From NCBI GenBank assembly GCA_964593455.1, contig CAZQHK010000027.1:1-64000 (forward strand): a stretch of 64,000 nucleotides of DNA, given 5' to 3'. Shown here piece by piece: positions 43,289 through 52,993 of the stretch (position 1 is its first letter; every line of letters starts with the position of its first letter). Source of the stretch: CAZQHK01 sp964593455 (GTDB lineage Bacteria; Muiribacteriota; CAYSPT01). Made by a program: the position numbers and the translations under genes. The notes beneath the pieces are model-generated. The model had not been told where the DNA came from and searched no databases. It saw only the letters and a list, made by a program, of their open reading frames with translations.

Positions 43289-44665
43289 GTGCGAGTAAAA
43301 ATATTGACCCTCTTTTTCGTGGTAATTGTGCTGGTGGCCATTATCCCGTCTATGTTTCTGGTCGCGTTCGGCAATGGTGCCAATCCTATCTCTGCGGCCC
43401 GATTGGCGGTGTGTGCCGGTCTGGGAATCGTGGCCGCGCTCATAAGCGCTTTCTTCCTGACTCGTTCAATTACCAGGCCATTAAAAGAGCTGCGAAGACG
43501 TATCGAAATCCTCTCAACGGGAAACCTCGACCAGAAATTTCTTCTAGAGAGGAACGATGAGATTGGGGAACTGGCCCTGGATATCGACCGGATGCGGCGA
43601 TATCTCAAGTTCAGGATCATCGAGCTTGAAAAACTTTTCAGGGTCGGTAAAGCCATCAGCTCAGAGCTCGATTTCAAGCAGTTGCTTAACATTATTCTGG
43701 ATACTATCATCGGTGAGATCGGGGCCGAATCCGGTTCAATCATGCTGCTCAACGAGGAGGATAAGTATCTGACCATCGCCGTGGCTAAACACCTGCCTGA
43801 AGATGTTATCAATAATACCAGGGTTTTTCTGGGGGAAGGCATCGTGGGGAAGGTGGCCGAGACGGGGGAGCGAATAATGATCGAAGACGTGGAAAACTCC
43901 GAAGTGTTCAAAAAACAAAAAAACGAGGGTGTGAACAGGGGAGGGAGTTTGCTCTCCGTGCCTCTGAAAGTAAAGGATAAAACACTGGGTACTGAGAAGG
44001 TACTGGGAGTTATCAATGTTAGTAAATCCGAGGCGGGAGCTTTCAGATATCATGATCTGGAGTTTTTCTCCGGTATGGCTACCCAGGCGGCCATCGCTAT
44101 TTTTAACGCCAAGTTGTATCGCCTGGCCACTACTGACAGCATGACCAAACTCTTTTTGAAAGGATACTTCCATCACAAATTGGATGAGGAGATCATCCGG
44201 TCGAAACGGTACAAGAATCCGGTCAGCGTCATTATGATGGATATAGATCACTTCAAAAACTTCAACGATACCTATGGTCATCAGGTGGGAGACGAGGTAC
44301 TGAAGACGGTGGCGGCTATCATGGAGGATTCGGTCCGGGCCATCGATACAGTGGCCCGGTATGGTGGTGAAGAGTTCGTGGTCATTTGTCCGGAAATGGA
44401 TGCGGACCACGCTCTGCATCCTGCCGAACGTATACGCTCGATGGTCGAGTATCATGACTTCAGGATTAATGAAAAGAAGGTTCCGATCACTATCAGCCTG
44501 GGGATCGCTTCATATCCCACCGATGCCGTTACCAGGAAGGACTTGATCAGGCGAGCGGACGAAGCACTGTATGCCAGTAAAGAACAGGGGAGGAACCGTG
44601 CTTCCGTCTATCATCAGGTCCAGGAATTCGGGATTGAGGTCCCGGTATCAAAAAAGGAAAAGTAA
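43289..44665 (+). CDS. Membrane GAF-GGDEF diguanylate cyclase
   Basis: A 458-residue protein with two membrane segments (about 5-26 and 38-58) and almost no periplasmic loop, a HAMP-like segment (about 60-112), a GAF domain (about 118-275) and a GGDEF domain (about 283-445). The active-site motif is GGEEF (359-363), the metal-binding Asp320 is in MMDIDHF, and an inhibitory I-site RAID is at 350-353. It should make c-di-GMP with product feedback. The start is read as GTG at 43289; a TTG five codons in would give better ribosome-site spacing. It is followed 6 bp later by the HEAT/zinc-ribbon gene, so the two probably work together. Confidence 0.9.
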   Translation: MRVKILTLFFVVIVLVAIIPSMFLVAFGNGANPISAARLAVCAGLGIVAALISAFFLTRSITRPLKELRRRIEILSTGNLDQKFLLERNDEIGELALDIDRMRRYLKFRIIELEKLFRVGKAISSELDFKQLLNIILDTIIGEIGAESGSIMLLNEEDKYLTIAVAKHLPEDVINNTRVFLGEGIVGKVAETGERIMIEDVENSEVFKKQKNEGVNRGGSLLSVPLKVKDKTLGTEKVLGVINVSKSEAGAFRYHDLEFFSGMATQAAIAIFNAKLYRLATTDSMTKLFLKGYFHHKLDEEIIRSKRYKNPVSVIMMDIDHFKNFNDTYGHQVGDEVLKTVAAIMEDSVRAIDTVARYGGEEFVVICPEMDADHALHPAERIRSMVEYHDFRINEKKVPITISLGIASYPTDAVTRKDLIRRADEALYASKEQGRNRASVYHQVQEFGIEVPVSKKEK

Positions 44666-44671
44666 CGACTA

Positions 44672-45808
44672 ATGGATATAGATCAAGCTAAAATGTTATT
44701 GGGTTCCGGTGATGCTTCTGCAAAATGTAAGGCGATCGCCTACCTCATCGAACACAGCGGTGATGAAGCAGTTAAGCTCCTCAAGCGATTCCTTAAAGAT
44801 CAGGATGCCGAAGTCAGGGAGCAGGCCCGGGGAGGGATTAAGATACTTTGTTTCCCCGTGGTTACCAAGGACAAAAAAATCAATTTCGATAATTTCGAGA
44901 AACTCATGGAGTCCCCTGATGCCGTATTCCGCACCCAGGTGATTATGACGGCCAGGAAATTCAAACAGTCGGAACTCCTGCCGTATTATATAGGGAATCT
45001 TTACGAAGAAGAAGATGAATTTGTGATCGCCACATTGCTCCAGGCCATCGGAGAGGTGGGTGATACCAACGTTATACCAACGCTTTCTCGGTTCTTGAAC
45101 CATGCCAGTAGCCGGGTCCGGGCGAACGCTATTGAAGCACTGGGCAAGATCGGGGGAGAAAAGGTAGTGTCTCTCATCGACCCCCTGGTCGACGACCTTC
45201 ATCACCGGGTCAAGATCTGTGCGGTGAAAGTCCTCTGGGATCTGGGGAACCGGGATGTGCTCAACAAGTTGGAGTGGATGATCAAGAGCGAACTGTCTTC
45301 CGACCGGATCAGCGCGGCCTTCATGCTCGGGTTGATCGATGACCCCGACACTATCCCGTTGCTGATGGAAAAAATTGAGGATGAAGATGAAAGCGTTCGA
45401 CACAAAGTCCTTCAGAACCTTGCTTACAAGATCAATGATCCGCAGGTTAAACAAATGTTTCTCGATATGATGGTCTCTTCCACAAGCGGTGTTTCAGAAT
45501 TGGTCAGGAATACTATCGATGATCTGAAAGGAAAGATTTTGTGCCGAAACTGCGGGACATTGAACACTGATAAAACCAATTTCTGCGGAAAATGCGGCGA
45601 CGATCTGACCCCTGATACAATGATCGCTTTTACTCTCCCTACAGCCGAGGAAATCAAGAAATGTGAAGAGGCTTTCAAAAAACAGCAACTGAAAGAAAGA
45701 GCGCTCAAACAACTGGCTTCCGATCAGGAGCGCGGCTTGAAAAAACGGTCCTGGAAAAAGGCCAGACAGCCCGGACCGGTCAGTTTTGATGATATCGATA
45801 GTATTTGA
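44672..45808 (+). CDS. HEAT-repeat protein with zinc ribbon
   Basis: A 378-residue soluble protein. Residues about 1-290 are HEAT repeats including the shared core RVRANAIEAL...HRVKICAVKVLWDLG; residues about 291-315 form a zinc ribbon (CRNCGTLNTDKTNFCGKCG); the remaining 60 residues are basic and probably disordered. It lies 6 bp after the diguanylate cyclase gene and should be co-transcribed. It may be an effector or scaffold for the c-di-GMP pathway (inference); no c-di-GMP-binding motif is visible. Confidence 0.8.
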   Translation: MDIDQAKMLLGSGDASAKCKAIAYLIEHSGDEAVKLLKRFLKDQDAEVREQARGGIKILCFPVVTKDKKINFDNFEKLMESPDAVFRTQVIMTARKFKQSELLPYYIGNLYEEEDEFVIATLLQAIGEVGDTNVIPTLSRFLNHASSRVRANAIEALGKIGGEKVVSLIDPLVDDLHHRVKICAVKVLWDLGNRDVLNKLEWMIKSELSSDRISAAFMLGLIDDPDTIPLLMEKIEDEDESVRHKVLQNLAYKINDPQVKQMFLDMMVSSTSGVSELVRNTIDDLKGKILCRNCGTLNTDKTNFCGKCGDDLTPDTMIAFTLPTAEEIKKCEEAFKKQQLKERALKQLASDQERGLKKRSWKKARQPGPVSFDDIDSI

Positions 45809-45825
45809 ATGGTTCTTCTAGAAAA

Positions 45826-46023
45826 TCAGGTTACCTGATCGGAAGAATCGTGCATGTCAAGAATCTTGTTGATCAGATCGTCTCGACCGACGATTCGTTT
45901 CCATTCAGCGCGCTTGTCTTCAGGGAGGGGAAGGGAACTGTCGTTGGTGACCCAGTCGGCGATGGCTTTCAGCAAGGCGACTTTTTTTCTACGGAGCCGT
46001 TTTTCATTCTTGCCCCAGGCCAT
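45826..46023 (-). CDS. Small basic hypothetical protein
   Basis: A 65-residue protein (starts MAWGKNEKRLRRKK), rich in Lys and Arg at its N-terminus and acidic in the middle. It is backed by a perfect AGGAGG 9 nt before the ATG, which marks it as a real gene despite its size. It converges on the HEAT/zinc-ribbon gene with 17 bp between stops. No family is recognised; the basic start suggests nucleic-acid binding. Confidence 0.55.
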   Translation of the reverse strand: MAWGKNEKRLRRKKVALLKAIADWVTNDSSLPLPEDKRAEWKRIVGRDDLINKILDMHDSSDQVT

Positions 46024-46172
46024 GATGTTTCCTCCTCAAAACGTTTTGCTCTACTGGGAGTATCGGCAAATAGCTTTAATCTCTATACTTCTTGCTTTGC
46101 CGCACCGTCTCTCTTGCTGTTTCATACGTTTTGACAACACGATAAGTTTGCCGGTAAAATCAAATAGCTATC

Positions 46173-46232
46173 AACTCGGAAAATGCAGTTGGCTTCGAGC
46201 CAAAGTAGAAGCCAACTGCGTTTTCCGGGTTA
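46173..46232 (+). repeat. Short palindromic derivative (copy F)
   Basis: A hairpin with a 24-nt stem (two mismatches): ACTCGGAAAATGCAGT...GGCTTC pairs with GAAGCC...GGGTT around an 11-nt loop. The outer part matches the ends of copy E (CGGAAAATGCAGT), but the centre of the full repeat is missing, so it looks like an internal deletion. It ends about 6 bp before the ribosome site of the amidohydrolase gene and may act in its leader. Confidence 0.65.
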
Positions 46233-46249
46233 TAAAGGAGGAATACATC

Positions 46250-47725
46250 GTGAGTAATGAAAATAAGCGGTACAAACTGATTCGCGCCAGATATTTGCTT
46301 CCCATGGGAGCGGAGTCGGGACTGCCGGAGCGAGTGGAAGACGGATATGTTTTGACTGATGGTGGAACCATTCGTGAGATTGGCGTTTTCAGTGAAGAAG
46401 TGGCTTCGAAGATTCTCAGCGAGTGCGGCTCGGAGCTGGAAATACTCGGTGCTGATGAAGGGAAACAATCTATCCCCTGTCACCCGGGAGTACTACTGCC
46501 GGGATTCATTAAAGCCCACGGACATGATCACGAATCGCCGATCATCGGAATTGCCAAAGATGTACCGCTCACTCCCTGGCTCGATAGGGCGGTGAATCTT
46601 TTCACGGGCTTTATGGATGAACATCGGTCGGAGCTTGAAGAGATCTTCGGCTGTTCTCCCAATCTGGTGACTTATTTAAAAGCTCGGGTTGACGATATCA
46701 GTTATGGTATCACCTCTTCGGTCGTTCATCACTGTAATCACAATAAATACCGGGTAGATGAGATAGCTAAAGCCAATCGGGCGGCGGGTACCACCATGTT
46801 CATTGCGGTGGGTAGTCAGGACCGTCACTATGATGAGCGATTGCTCGACAGCGATCCTAAAATAGCCCTCGATCGTCTTTATCGCTATGTCAAGAACCAT
46901 GGTGATATCCCCAGGGTAACGATCATTCCCGGACCTGATCAGCTTTTCTCCAATGGTCCGCAAATGCTCAAGGCCTTGAAGGCCTGGGCCAAAGAACATG
47001 GCACGCTGTTTCACATTCACAGTTCGGAGGAACCCAATACTACCAGGTGGTTTATCGAAACCTATGGGATGACACCGATCGAGTATGCTTCGAGTATCGG
47101 TATTCTCGATGAAAATACGTTGCTTGCGCACCAGGTAAACTGTTCCGAAAACGATCTTAAACTCATCCGTGATTCGGGTGCTATGGTAGTTCATAATCCC
47201 TTGGCCAACACCATTCTCGGATCCGGAATGCCTCCGGTGATGAAGATGCTGGAGATGGGTATTCCGGTAGCTATTTCCACCGATGGTTCCGGCAGCGCGG
47301 ACAATCAAAATATTATTAGCGCCGTCAGGCTGGCATCTCAGTACCAGAAAGCGTTCCACCAGGACGCTACCCTTCTCCCGGCCAAACAGGTCCTGGAAAT
47401 GATAACCGCCGTCCCGGCTAAAATGCTCGGTCTCAATGCGGGTGTGCTGGCTCCGGGAAAAGATGCGGATCTCACTCTGGTCGATCTGACCAGTCCGAAC
47501 CTGGTACCCACCAGACTGGACAATGTGATGGAGAACCTCGTCTGGGCTGCCAATGGGAACGAGATCAGTCAGGTAATGGCCGGTGGCCGCTTGTTGATGA
47601 GAGACGGCAAACTGGTAACTCTGGACGCTCGCCGCATTTGTGAAAGGGTGCAGAAGTTATCGGAATTGCTGGTGGAATACGCAGCTACTATTAAAATAAA
47701 GGCTCAGACGGGGGCCCCTCGATAA
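46250..47725 (+). CDS. Metal-dependent amidohydrolase (SsnA/TrzN-like)
   Basis: A 491-residue amidohydrolase superfamily protein. The first metal motif is His90-Gly-His92 in FIKAHGHDHE; further ligands lie in HIHSSEEPN, LLAHQVN and the final STDGSGSADN. The strands VVHNPLANTILGSGMPP and VAISTDG resemble the ATZ/TRZ and SsnA group, which includes deaminases of cyclic nitrogen compounds such as guanine or 5'-methylthioadenosine. The start is GTG at 46250 with AAGGAGG 8 nt upstream; longer upstream reading lacks homology. Its leader contains the palindromic hairpin F. It is convergent with a small membrane protein. Substrate undetermined. Confidence 0.82.
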   Translation: MSNENKRYKLIRARYLLPMGAESGLPERVEDGYVLTDGGTIREIGVFSEEVASKILSECGSELEILGADEGKQSIPCHPGVLLPGFIKAHGHDHESPIIGIAKDVPLTPWLDRAVNLFTGFMDEHRSELEEIFGCSPNLVTYLKARVDDISYGITSSVVHHCNHNKYRVDEIAKANRAAGTTMFIAVGSQDRHYDERLLDSDPKIALDRLYRYVKNHGDIPRVTIIPGPDQLFSNGPQMLKALKAWAKEHGTLFHIHSSEEPNTTRWFIETYGMTPIEYASSIGILDENTLLAHQVNCSENDLKLIRDSGAMVVHNPLANTILGSGMPPVMKMLEMGIPVAISTDGSGSADNQNIISAVRLASQYQKAFHQDATLLPAKQVLEMITAVPAKMLGLNAGVLAPGKDADLTLVDLTSPNLVPTRLDNVMENLVWAANGNEISQVMAGGRLLMRDGKLVTLDARRICERVQKLSELLVEYAATIKIKAQTGAPR

Positions 47726-47740
47726 AGGGACTGAACCGTT

Positions 47741-47968
47741 TTATTCTTCGTCTCTGGCGCCGAGTTTCTTCTCTAATTCGTTGACCCTGAAATTCATTTT
47801 CTCGAGCGCGATACAAAGGGCAAGCAATGGGACACTTAACAACGCGAAGGTCGAGAGCAAAGCTCTGGCAGCCGACTCGTCATTCATCACAACTTTGAAA
47901 AGGAGCGCGCTGGAGAACCCAACTACCAGAATGAGCAGTACAATCACAAACATATACTTGTAACGCAC
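47741..47968 (-). CDS. Small membrane protein with coiled-coil tail
   Basis: A 75-residue protein with two membrane segments (about 6-27 and 37-57), separated by a short charged loop, and a short coiled coil (MNFRVNELEKKLGA). The start is GTG at 47968, with GGTGAT upstream. It is convergent with the amidohydrolase gene (15-bp gap). No family recognised; similar LapA-domain proteins (two membrane helices and a coiled coil) are a possible comparison. Confidence 0.55.
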   Translation of the reverse strand: MRYKYMFVIVLLILVVGFSSALLFKVVMNDESAARALLSTFALLSVPLLALCIALEKMNFRVNELEKKLGARDEE

Positions 47969-48390
47969 GCAGGATCACCATCCCTATATTATTTTTCATG
48001 TCAATTGGGAAGATGTACCCAACCGATCCCCTTTGAAACCTGGTCAGAATATATACATGGAAAGAGTATCATAGATTTTAAGATGGTGTCAAGATCTCTA
48101 TTTGATGAGGTATTAAGACGGTTTTTATGATATTTGGTAACTTTATATTAAAATGAAGTACATGGACATAAAAACACCTTAACCTTTGAGCTTTTAACCG
48201 ATACACTACCGTTATAATTAGGATAACTTTCCGGGCGGCTGAGTCGGCTATGACCGGCGGGTACGGTATGCTTGATGATGTTAATCAGGTCATGGTATAA
48301 TCCACTCGAATTGCATCTTATTAACGTTATTAGATCCCGTATTGTGTTCTATAACTTATTGCGAATACCACGGCATGGGAGGCCTCCGTA
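47969..48390. other. Intergenic region upstream of the coiled-coil gene
   Basis: About 420 bp of AT-rich DNA. A perfect -10-like TATAAT lies at 48213-48218 but has no well-spaced -35. A distant pair of 9-bp complementary arms (GTTTTTATG at 48121, CATAAAAAC at 48167) could form a hairpin. The last bases before the gene, GGAGGCCTCC, are a palindrome that includes the ribosome site. Confidence 0.35.
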
Positions 48391-50268
48391 ATGGAAATAG
48401 AAAACGAGCATGAAGTTGATTCAACCGCTGAATTCTATAAGAAATTAACACAGCAAATAGTTCAGAAAGATCGAGTAATCAAGTTGTTGCAGACCCAGAT
48501 TGAACGTTTGAAGCAGGACCTGAACGAGAAGGATGAAATGCCGGAAGCGGGTGGCCAAGACATGCAATCATTGCTGGACGAGATCGAAAAGCACAAAACA
48601 GACGTCGAATCTCTTCAGGGTGAGGTGGGGGAAAAGGATATGAGGATAGAGGAAAAAGAGGGAGAGCTGATGGCTAAAAAAAAGACCATCGAAGAGAAAG
48701 ATAAGGAAATTGAGTCGTTGAATAATAAGCTCGAGGAGACGGCTTCCGGCTCCGAAGGCGTCGAGCCTTCCGAAGATCTCCAGGCGTTGCTTGGGGAGGT
48801 CGAATCCTTGAAAAACGAGACTTCGGAAAAGGACAAAACTCTGGAAGAGAAAGACCAGGAGATCGAGTCTTTGAAGAGAGAACTCGAGCAGGCCTCTTCG
48901 GCTGCGGAATCGGATGCTTCGCTTGATCTGGAGGCCTTGATGGGCGAAGCCGAGACGGCTGCTTCCGGCTCCGAAGGTGCCGACTCTTCCGAAGATCTCC
49001 AGGCACTGCAAGACGAGGTCGAGTCCTTGAAGAGCGCGGTTTCGGAGAGAGACCAGGAGATCGAGTCTTTGAAGGGTGAACTTGAGCAGGCCTCTTCGGC
49101 TGCGGAATCGGATGCTTCGCTTGATCTGGAGGCCTTGGTGGGCGAAGCCGAGACGGCTGCTTCCGGCTCCGAAGGTGCCGACTCTTCCGAAGATCTCCAG
49201 GCGCTGCAAGACGAAGTCGAGTCCTTGAAGACTGCGGTTTCGGAAAAAGACCAGGAGATCGAATCGCTCCAAAATACCCTGGGAGAAAAAGATCAAGCGC
49301 TGGTGGCGCAAGAAGGTGCGTTGAGTGAACTGAACATTGAAGATTTTCAGATAGAACAAACTGATCAAGAAGAAACGTCCACGGATTCCGGGGATCTTGA
49401 AGAACAGATCAAAGTGCAGCAGGCGGAGATCGACATGTTACAGGTAGAACTCAGCCAACTGCAGGAAGCGGCCAAAGCTGAAGAAACGATAGAACCATCT
49501 GAAGATGTAGATTCCCTGCATCAGGTTGTGGAGTTGCTCAAAACGGAAGTTGAAGAAAAAGACAAAGCCCTCGAAGAAGGTGAACGCGCTCTGCTCGAAA
49601 AAGACGAGGAGATCGAAAAACTTAAAGATGAAGTCCTTAAAATGGCCGAAGCGCATGAAAAGGCTGGTGAGGAAGACGACGGCGAGGGAGATTTATCGGC
49701 TCAACTGGCGGTCTTGAAAACCAAACTGGCCGAGGAGGAAGACCAGCGGCGAGAGCTTGAAGAAGAACTGAAAGAACTGCATGGAGCCTCGGCCAGTGAG
49801 GAATTGAAAGAGCAATTGGCGGGCCTGGAAACCAAACTGGCTGAAGAAGAAGCTCTCCGGCTTAAGCTTGAGGGGGAATTGAAACAGATTAGTGAAGAAG
49901 CCATGGATCTTTCAGATACGGCAACAGTAAGTCCGGCCGCTCCCCCGACTGAAGTGACCGACGGGTTGCTCAAGGCTGTTGCGATGTACTCGAAGATAGG
50001 GAAAGCTCAACTCAAAGTTGGGGATTATAACGGTGCCCTGGCAATATTTAAAGACGCGGCGGCGCTGGTTCCCGGTAATATCGACTATCGGGAAGAGATA
50101 GCTCAAATACATGAAAAACGCGGGGATTACAAAGCGGCGATCGAAGAGTACACGGCTATTCTTGAAGCTGATAGTTCCAGGGAGTCTGCACGAGAAGCTC
50201 TGAACCGGCTTGCCAAAGAAGAAGACGATAGAGAAAAATTAAGCAGTTTCCTGGATCTGTTGGGCTAG
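48391..50268 (+). CDS. Repetitive coiled-coil protein with C-terminal TPR
   Basis: A 625-residue acidic protein. It is almost entirely coiled coil (about 15-500), with tandem copies of a unit containing SEDLQAL, DQEIESLK and SDASLDLEAL. Two complete units of 73 and 66 residues and one partial unit cover about 118-300. Two TPR units lie near the end (about 550-610: KAQLKVGDYNGALAIFKDAAALVP). There is no signal peptide or membrane segment. GGAGG within a palindrome precedes the ATG. It is followed 16 bp later by valS. It could be a filament-forming or scaffold protein; FimV-like roles are a guess. Confidence 0.7.
   Translation: MEIENEHEVDSTAEFYKKLTQQIVQKDRVIKLLQTQIERLKQDLNEKDEMPEAGGQDMQSLLDEIEKHKTDVESLQGEVGEKDMRIEEKEGELMAKKKTIEEKDKEIESLNNKLEETASGSEGVEPSEDLQALLGEVESLKNETSEKDKTLEEKDQEIESLKRELEQASSAAESDASLDLEALMGEAETAASGSEGADSSEDLQALQDEVESLKSAVSERDQEIESLKGELEQASSAAESDASLDLEALVGEAETAASGSEGADSSEDLQALQDEVESLKTAVSEKDQEIESLQNTLGEKDQALVAQEGALSELNIEDFQIEQTDQEETSTDSGDLEEQIKVQQAEIDMLQVELSQLQEAAKAEETIEPSEDVDSLHQVVELLKTEVEEKDKALEEGERALLEKDEEIEKLKDEVLKMAEAHEKAGEEDDGEGDLSAQLAVLKTKLAEEEDQRRELEEELKELHGASASEELKEQLAGLETKLAEEEALRLKLEGELKQISEEAMDLSDTATVSPAAPPTEVTDGLLKAVAMYSKIGKAQLKVGDYNGALAIFKDAAALVPGNIDYREEIAQIHEKRGDYKAAIEEYTAILEADSSRESAREALNRLAKEEDDREKLSSFLDLLG
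48742..49278 (+). repeat. In-frame tandem repeat in the coiled-coil gene
   Basis: Unit 1 (48742-48960, 219 bp), unit 2 (48961-49158, 198 bp) and partial unit 3 (from 49159) are nearly identical at DNA level, differing by a 21-bp insertion in unit 1 and few substitutions. The near-identity implies recent expansion or ongoing conversion. Confidence 0.75.
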
Positions 50269-50284
50269 AGAGAGGAATTCTATT

Positions 50285-52993
50285 ATGTGCTGCAGGAGAG
50301 AGCTTTCTTCCCGGTATAAACCGGTTGATGTAGAGAAGAAATGGTATGCCAGGTGGGAAGGCTCCGGCTCTTTTACCGCTGAGTGTAGTTCCAGCAAGGA
50401 ATCGTTTACCATCATGATTCCGCCACCGAATGTTACCGGTATGCTGCACCTGGGTCATGTTCTTAATAACACGATTCAAGACATTCTCATCCGGCACAAA
50501 CGGATGCGGGGGTACGAGGCGTTGTGGCTTCCGGGCACTGATCACGCCGGGATCGCTACCCAAAACGTAGTGGAGAAAGATATCGCAAAAGAAGGGTTGA
50601 CCCGCTACGATCTCGGGCGGGAAAAGTTCATGGAACGTGTCTGGGAGTGGAAAGAAGAGTACGGAGGGACGATCATCCGGCAACTCAGGAAGCTCGGTAG
50701 TTCCTGCGACTGGACCCGCGAACGCTTTACCATGGACGAAGGTCTTTCCCGGGCTGTGGCCGAAGTGTTTGTCAAGCTCTATGAAAAGGGGCTGGTTTAC
50801 CGGGGAAACTACATCATCAACTGGTGTCCGCGTTGCCAGACCGCCCTCTCGGACGAAGAAGTGGAGTATGACGAGGTCCAGGCTCATATGTACCATCTTC
50901 GTTACCCGATCAAAGACAGTGAGGAGTTCATCCACGTGGCCACGACTCGGCCTGAAACCATGCTCGGTGACACTGCTGTGGCCGTGCATCCGAACGACGA
51001 ACGATACACCGACTTGAAAGATAAGACGATCATCCTGCCAATCATCGGGCGTCATATGAAGGTCATCTACGATGATTATGTCGACCCTGAGTTTGGGACC
51101 GGCGCCGTTAAGGTGACCCCCGCTCACGATCCCAACGACTTTTTCATGGGCGAGCGGCACGACCTGGATAAGGTTTGCGTGCTTAACAACGACGGCACCA
51201 TGAACGAGAATGCAGGTCCGTACCGCGAGCAGGACCGCTACGAGTGCCGGGAAACTCTGCTGGTGGATCTCAAGGAAGGCGGCTACCTGGTGAAAGTGGA
51301 GCCATACGTCCACTCTGTAGGGCATTGTTACCGCTGCCATTCGGTAGTGGAACCGATGATCTCCGACCAGTGGTTTGTTAAAATGAAACCGCTGGCCGAA
51401 CCGGCCATCGAGATGGTCAAGAACGGGAGTATCACCTTCTACCCCGAGCGATGGAAGAAAGTCTATCTCGAGTGGATGGAGAATATCCGGGACTGGTGTA
51501 TCTCGCGTCAGATCTGGTGGGGACATCGTATACCGGTTTACACCTGTTCTGTATGCGGTGATATGCAGGCTGCGGTAGAGACCCCGGTATCATGTGCCGG
51601 TTGCGGCGAGACCAAACTCAAACAAGATCCCGATGTGTTGGATACCTGGTTCTCTTCGTGGCTGTGGCCGTTCTCTACCCTCGGATGGCCGGAAAAGACC
51701 CAGGACCTGGAGCATTTTTATCCAACTCAGGACCTGGTAACTGCTCCGGAGATCATCTTTTTCTGGGTGGCCCGAATGATCATGGCCGGCCTCGAGTTTA
51801 TGGGCGACATCCCGTTCTCGAGGGTGTATATCCATGGAATTGTCCGGGACGGCAAAGGTCGGAAAATGAGCAAATCTCTGGGCAATTCGCCAGATCCCCT
51901 GGATGTCATTGCCGAGTCCGGCGCCGACGCGCTCCGCATGGGTATGATGCTTATTACTCCGCGGGGGCAGGATGTGATGTTTTCCCGGGAGAGGATAGAA
52001 ATCGGCCGGAACTTTGCCAATAAGATCTGGAATATGTCCCGGTTCGTTTTAATGAATATGGGAGACACATCTCCTCCCGATCTCGCCACTATCCCGAAGG
52101 ATGACCTGTTGCTTGAGGACCGGTGGATCCTTTCCCGCCTGGATGTGGTTATCCATGATCTGACGGCCAAGATAGACATGATGGAGCTTGCGCAGGCTGC
52201 CCAGATTATTTACCAGTTCATCTGGAGCGAGGTGTGCGATTGGTATGTCGAGTGTAAAAAATCAGACCTTTACAGCGAGGATGAGTGTCGGAAAAAAGTT
52301 GCCTGTTCCGTACTTAAAACGGTGCTGGGTGATGTACTCAAACTGCTCCATCCCTTTATGCCGTTTCTGACCGAAGAGCTCTACGAGTCTCTTTCCGGCG
52401 GCGGCGCATTCTTGATTAGGGAATCGTGGCCTGAGACACGTGGCTTGCGGGATACGGAATCAGAAGCGAAGTTCAGCTTGCTTAAGCAGGTGATATCGTC
52501 GGCCAGGACGCTCCGTGCCGAAAATGGCGTGTCACCGAATGAGAAACGTGATCTGTACTTTGCATGCCGCTCCCCGGAAGCCAGGAAAGTTATTGAAAGC
52601 AGGTTCGTTTTGATAAACGATCTTGCCAGTGCTTCCAAGCTCGAGGTTGTCGAAGAAGATTCTCTACCGTCTCCATCAGCCAAAACGGTGGCCGGCGAAG
52701 TGGTAGTAGTTCTGCCGCTTTCCGGAGAAGATCTGCGGCGCGAGGAAGACCGTATCCGCCGTGAACTGGCCCGTATTGCACCCGAGTTGGCCCGGGCCAA
52801 CCGGAAGCTGAGCAATCGCAATTTTCTGACCAGGGCCCCGCAGGACGTGGTTGGTAAGGTGAAAGCCGAGGAAGCGGAGCTCATGGAGAAGACCGAGAAG
52901 CTGGAGCGGCATCTGGTTGATATCAAAGGATACCTTAGAAGTTACGTTGAAAAAAAAGCGGATAGTCCTGATGTGCAGGAGGAGCGGCTATGA
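50285..52993 (+). CDS. valS: Valyl-tRNA synthetase
   Basis: A 902-residue class I aminoacyl-tRNA synthetase. HIGH motif is HLGH (55-58) in MIPPPNVTGMLHLGH, followed by LWLPGTDHAGIATQ and an editing domain (about 190-330, with TTRPETMLGDTAVAVHP). The KMSKS motif is KMSKS at 527-531. The anticodon-binding region and a C-terminal coiled coil (about 835-900: RREEDRIRRELARIAPEL) complete the protein, all typical of ValRS. It overlaps tyrS by 4 bp. A GAGG lies 10 nt before the ATG. Confidence 0.97.
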   Translation: MCCRRELSSRYKPVDVEKKWYARWEGSGSFTAECSSSKESFTIMIPPPNVTGMLHLGHVLNNTIQDILIRHKRMRGYEALWLPGTDHAGIATQNVVEKDIAKEGLTRYDLGREKFMERVWEWKEEYGGTIIRQLRKLGSSCDWTRERFTMDEGLSRAVAEVFVKLYEKGLVYRGNYIINWCPRCQTALSDEEVEYDEVQAHMYHLRYPIKDSEEFIHVATTRPETMLGDTAVAVHPNDERYTDLKDKTIILPIIGRHMKVIYDDYVDPEFGTGAVKVTPAHDPNDFFMGERHDLDKVCVLNNDGTMNENAGPYREQDRYECRETLLVDLKEGGYLVKVEPYVHSVGHCYRCHSVVEPMISDQWFVKMKPLAEPAIEMVKNGSITFYPERWKKVYLEWMENIRDWCISRQIWWGHRIPVYTCSVCGDMQAAVETPVSCAGCGETKLKQDPDVLDTWFSSWLWPFSTLGWPEKTQDLEHFYPTQDLVTAPEIIFFWVARMIMAGLEFMGDIPFSRVYIHGIVRDGKGRKMSKSLGNSPDPLDVIAESGADALRMGMMLITPRGQDVMFSRERIEIGRNFANKIWNMSRFVLMNMGDTSPPDLATIPKDDLLLEDRWILSRLDVVIHDLTAKIDMMELAQAAQIIYQFIWSEVCDWYVECKKSDLYSEDECRKKVACSVLKTVLGDVLKLLHPFMPFLTEELYESLSGGGAFLIRESWPETRGLRDTESEAKFSLLKQVISSARTLRAENGVSPNEKRDLYFACRSPEARKVIESRFVLINDLASASKLEVVEEDSLPSPSAKTVAGEVVVVLPLSGEDLRREEDRIRRELARIAPELARANRKLSNRNFLTRAPQDVVGKVKAEEAELMEKTEKLERHLVDIKGYLRSYVEKKADSPDVQEERL

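Noticed and set aside
48213..48218. TATAAT as the promoter of the coiled-coil gene
   Set aside because: No -35 box at 16-18 bp; kept only as a remark in the intergenic entry.
50156..51526. A 456-codon open frame antisense to valS
   Set aside because: It overlaps valS completely, has no ribosome site or recognisable domain, and follows from the codon bias of valS.
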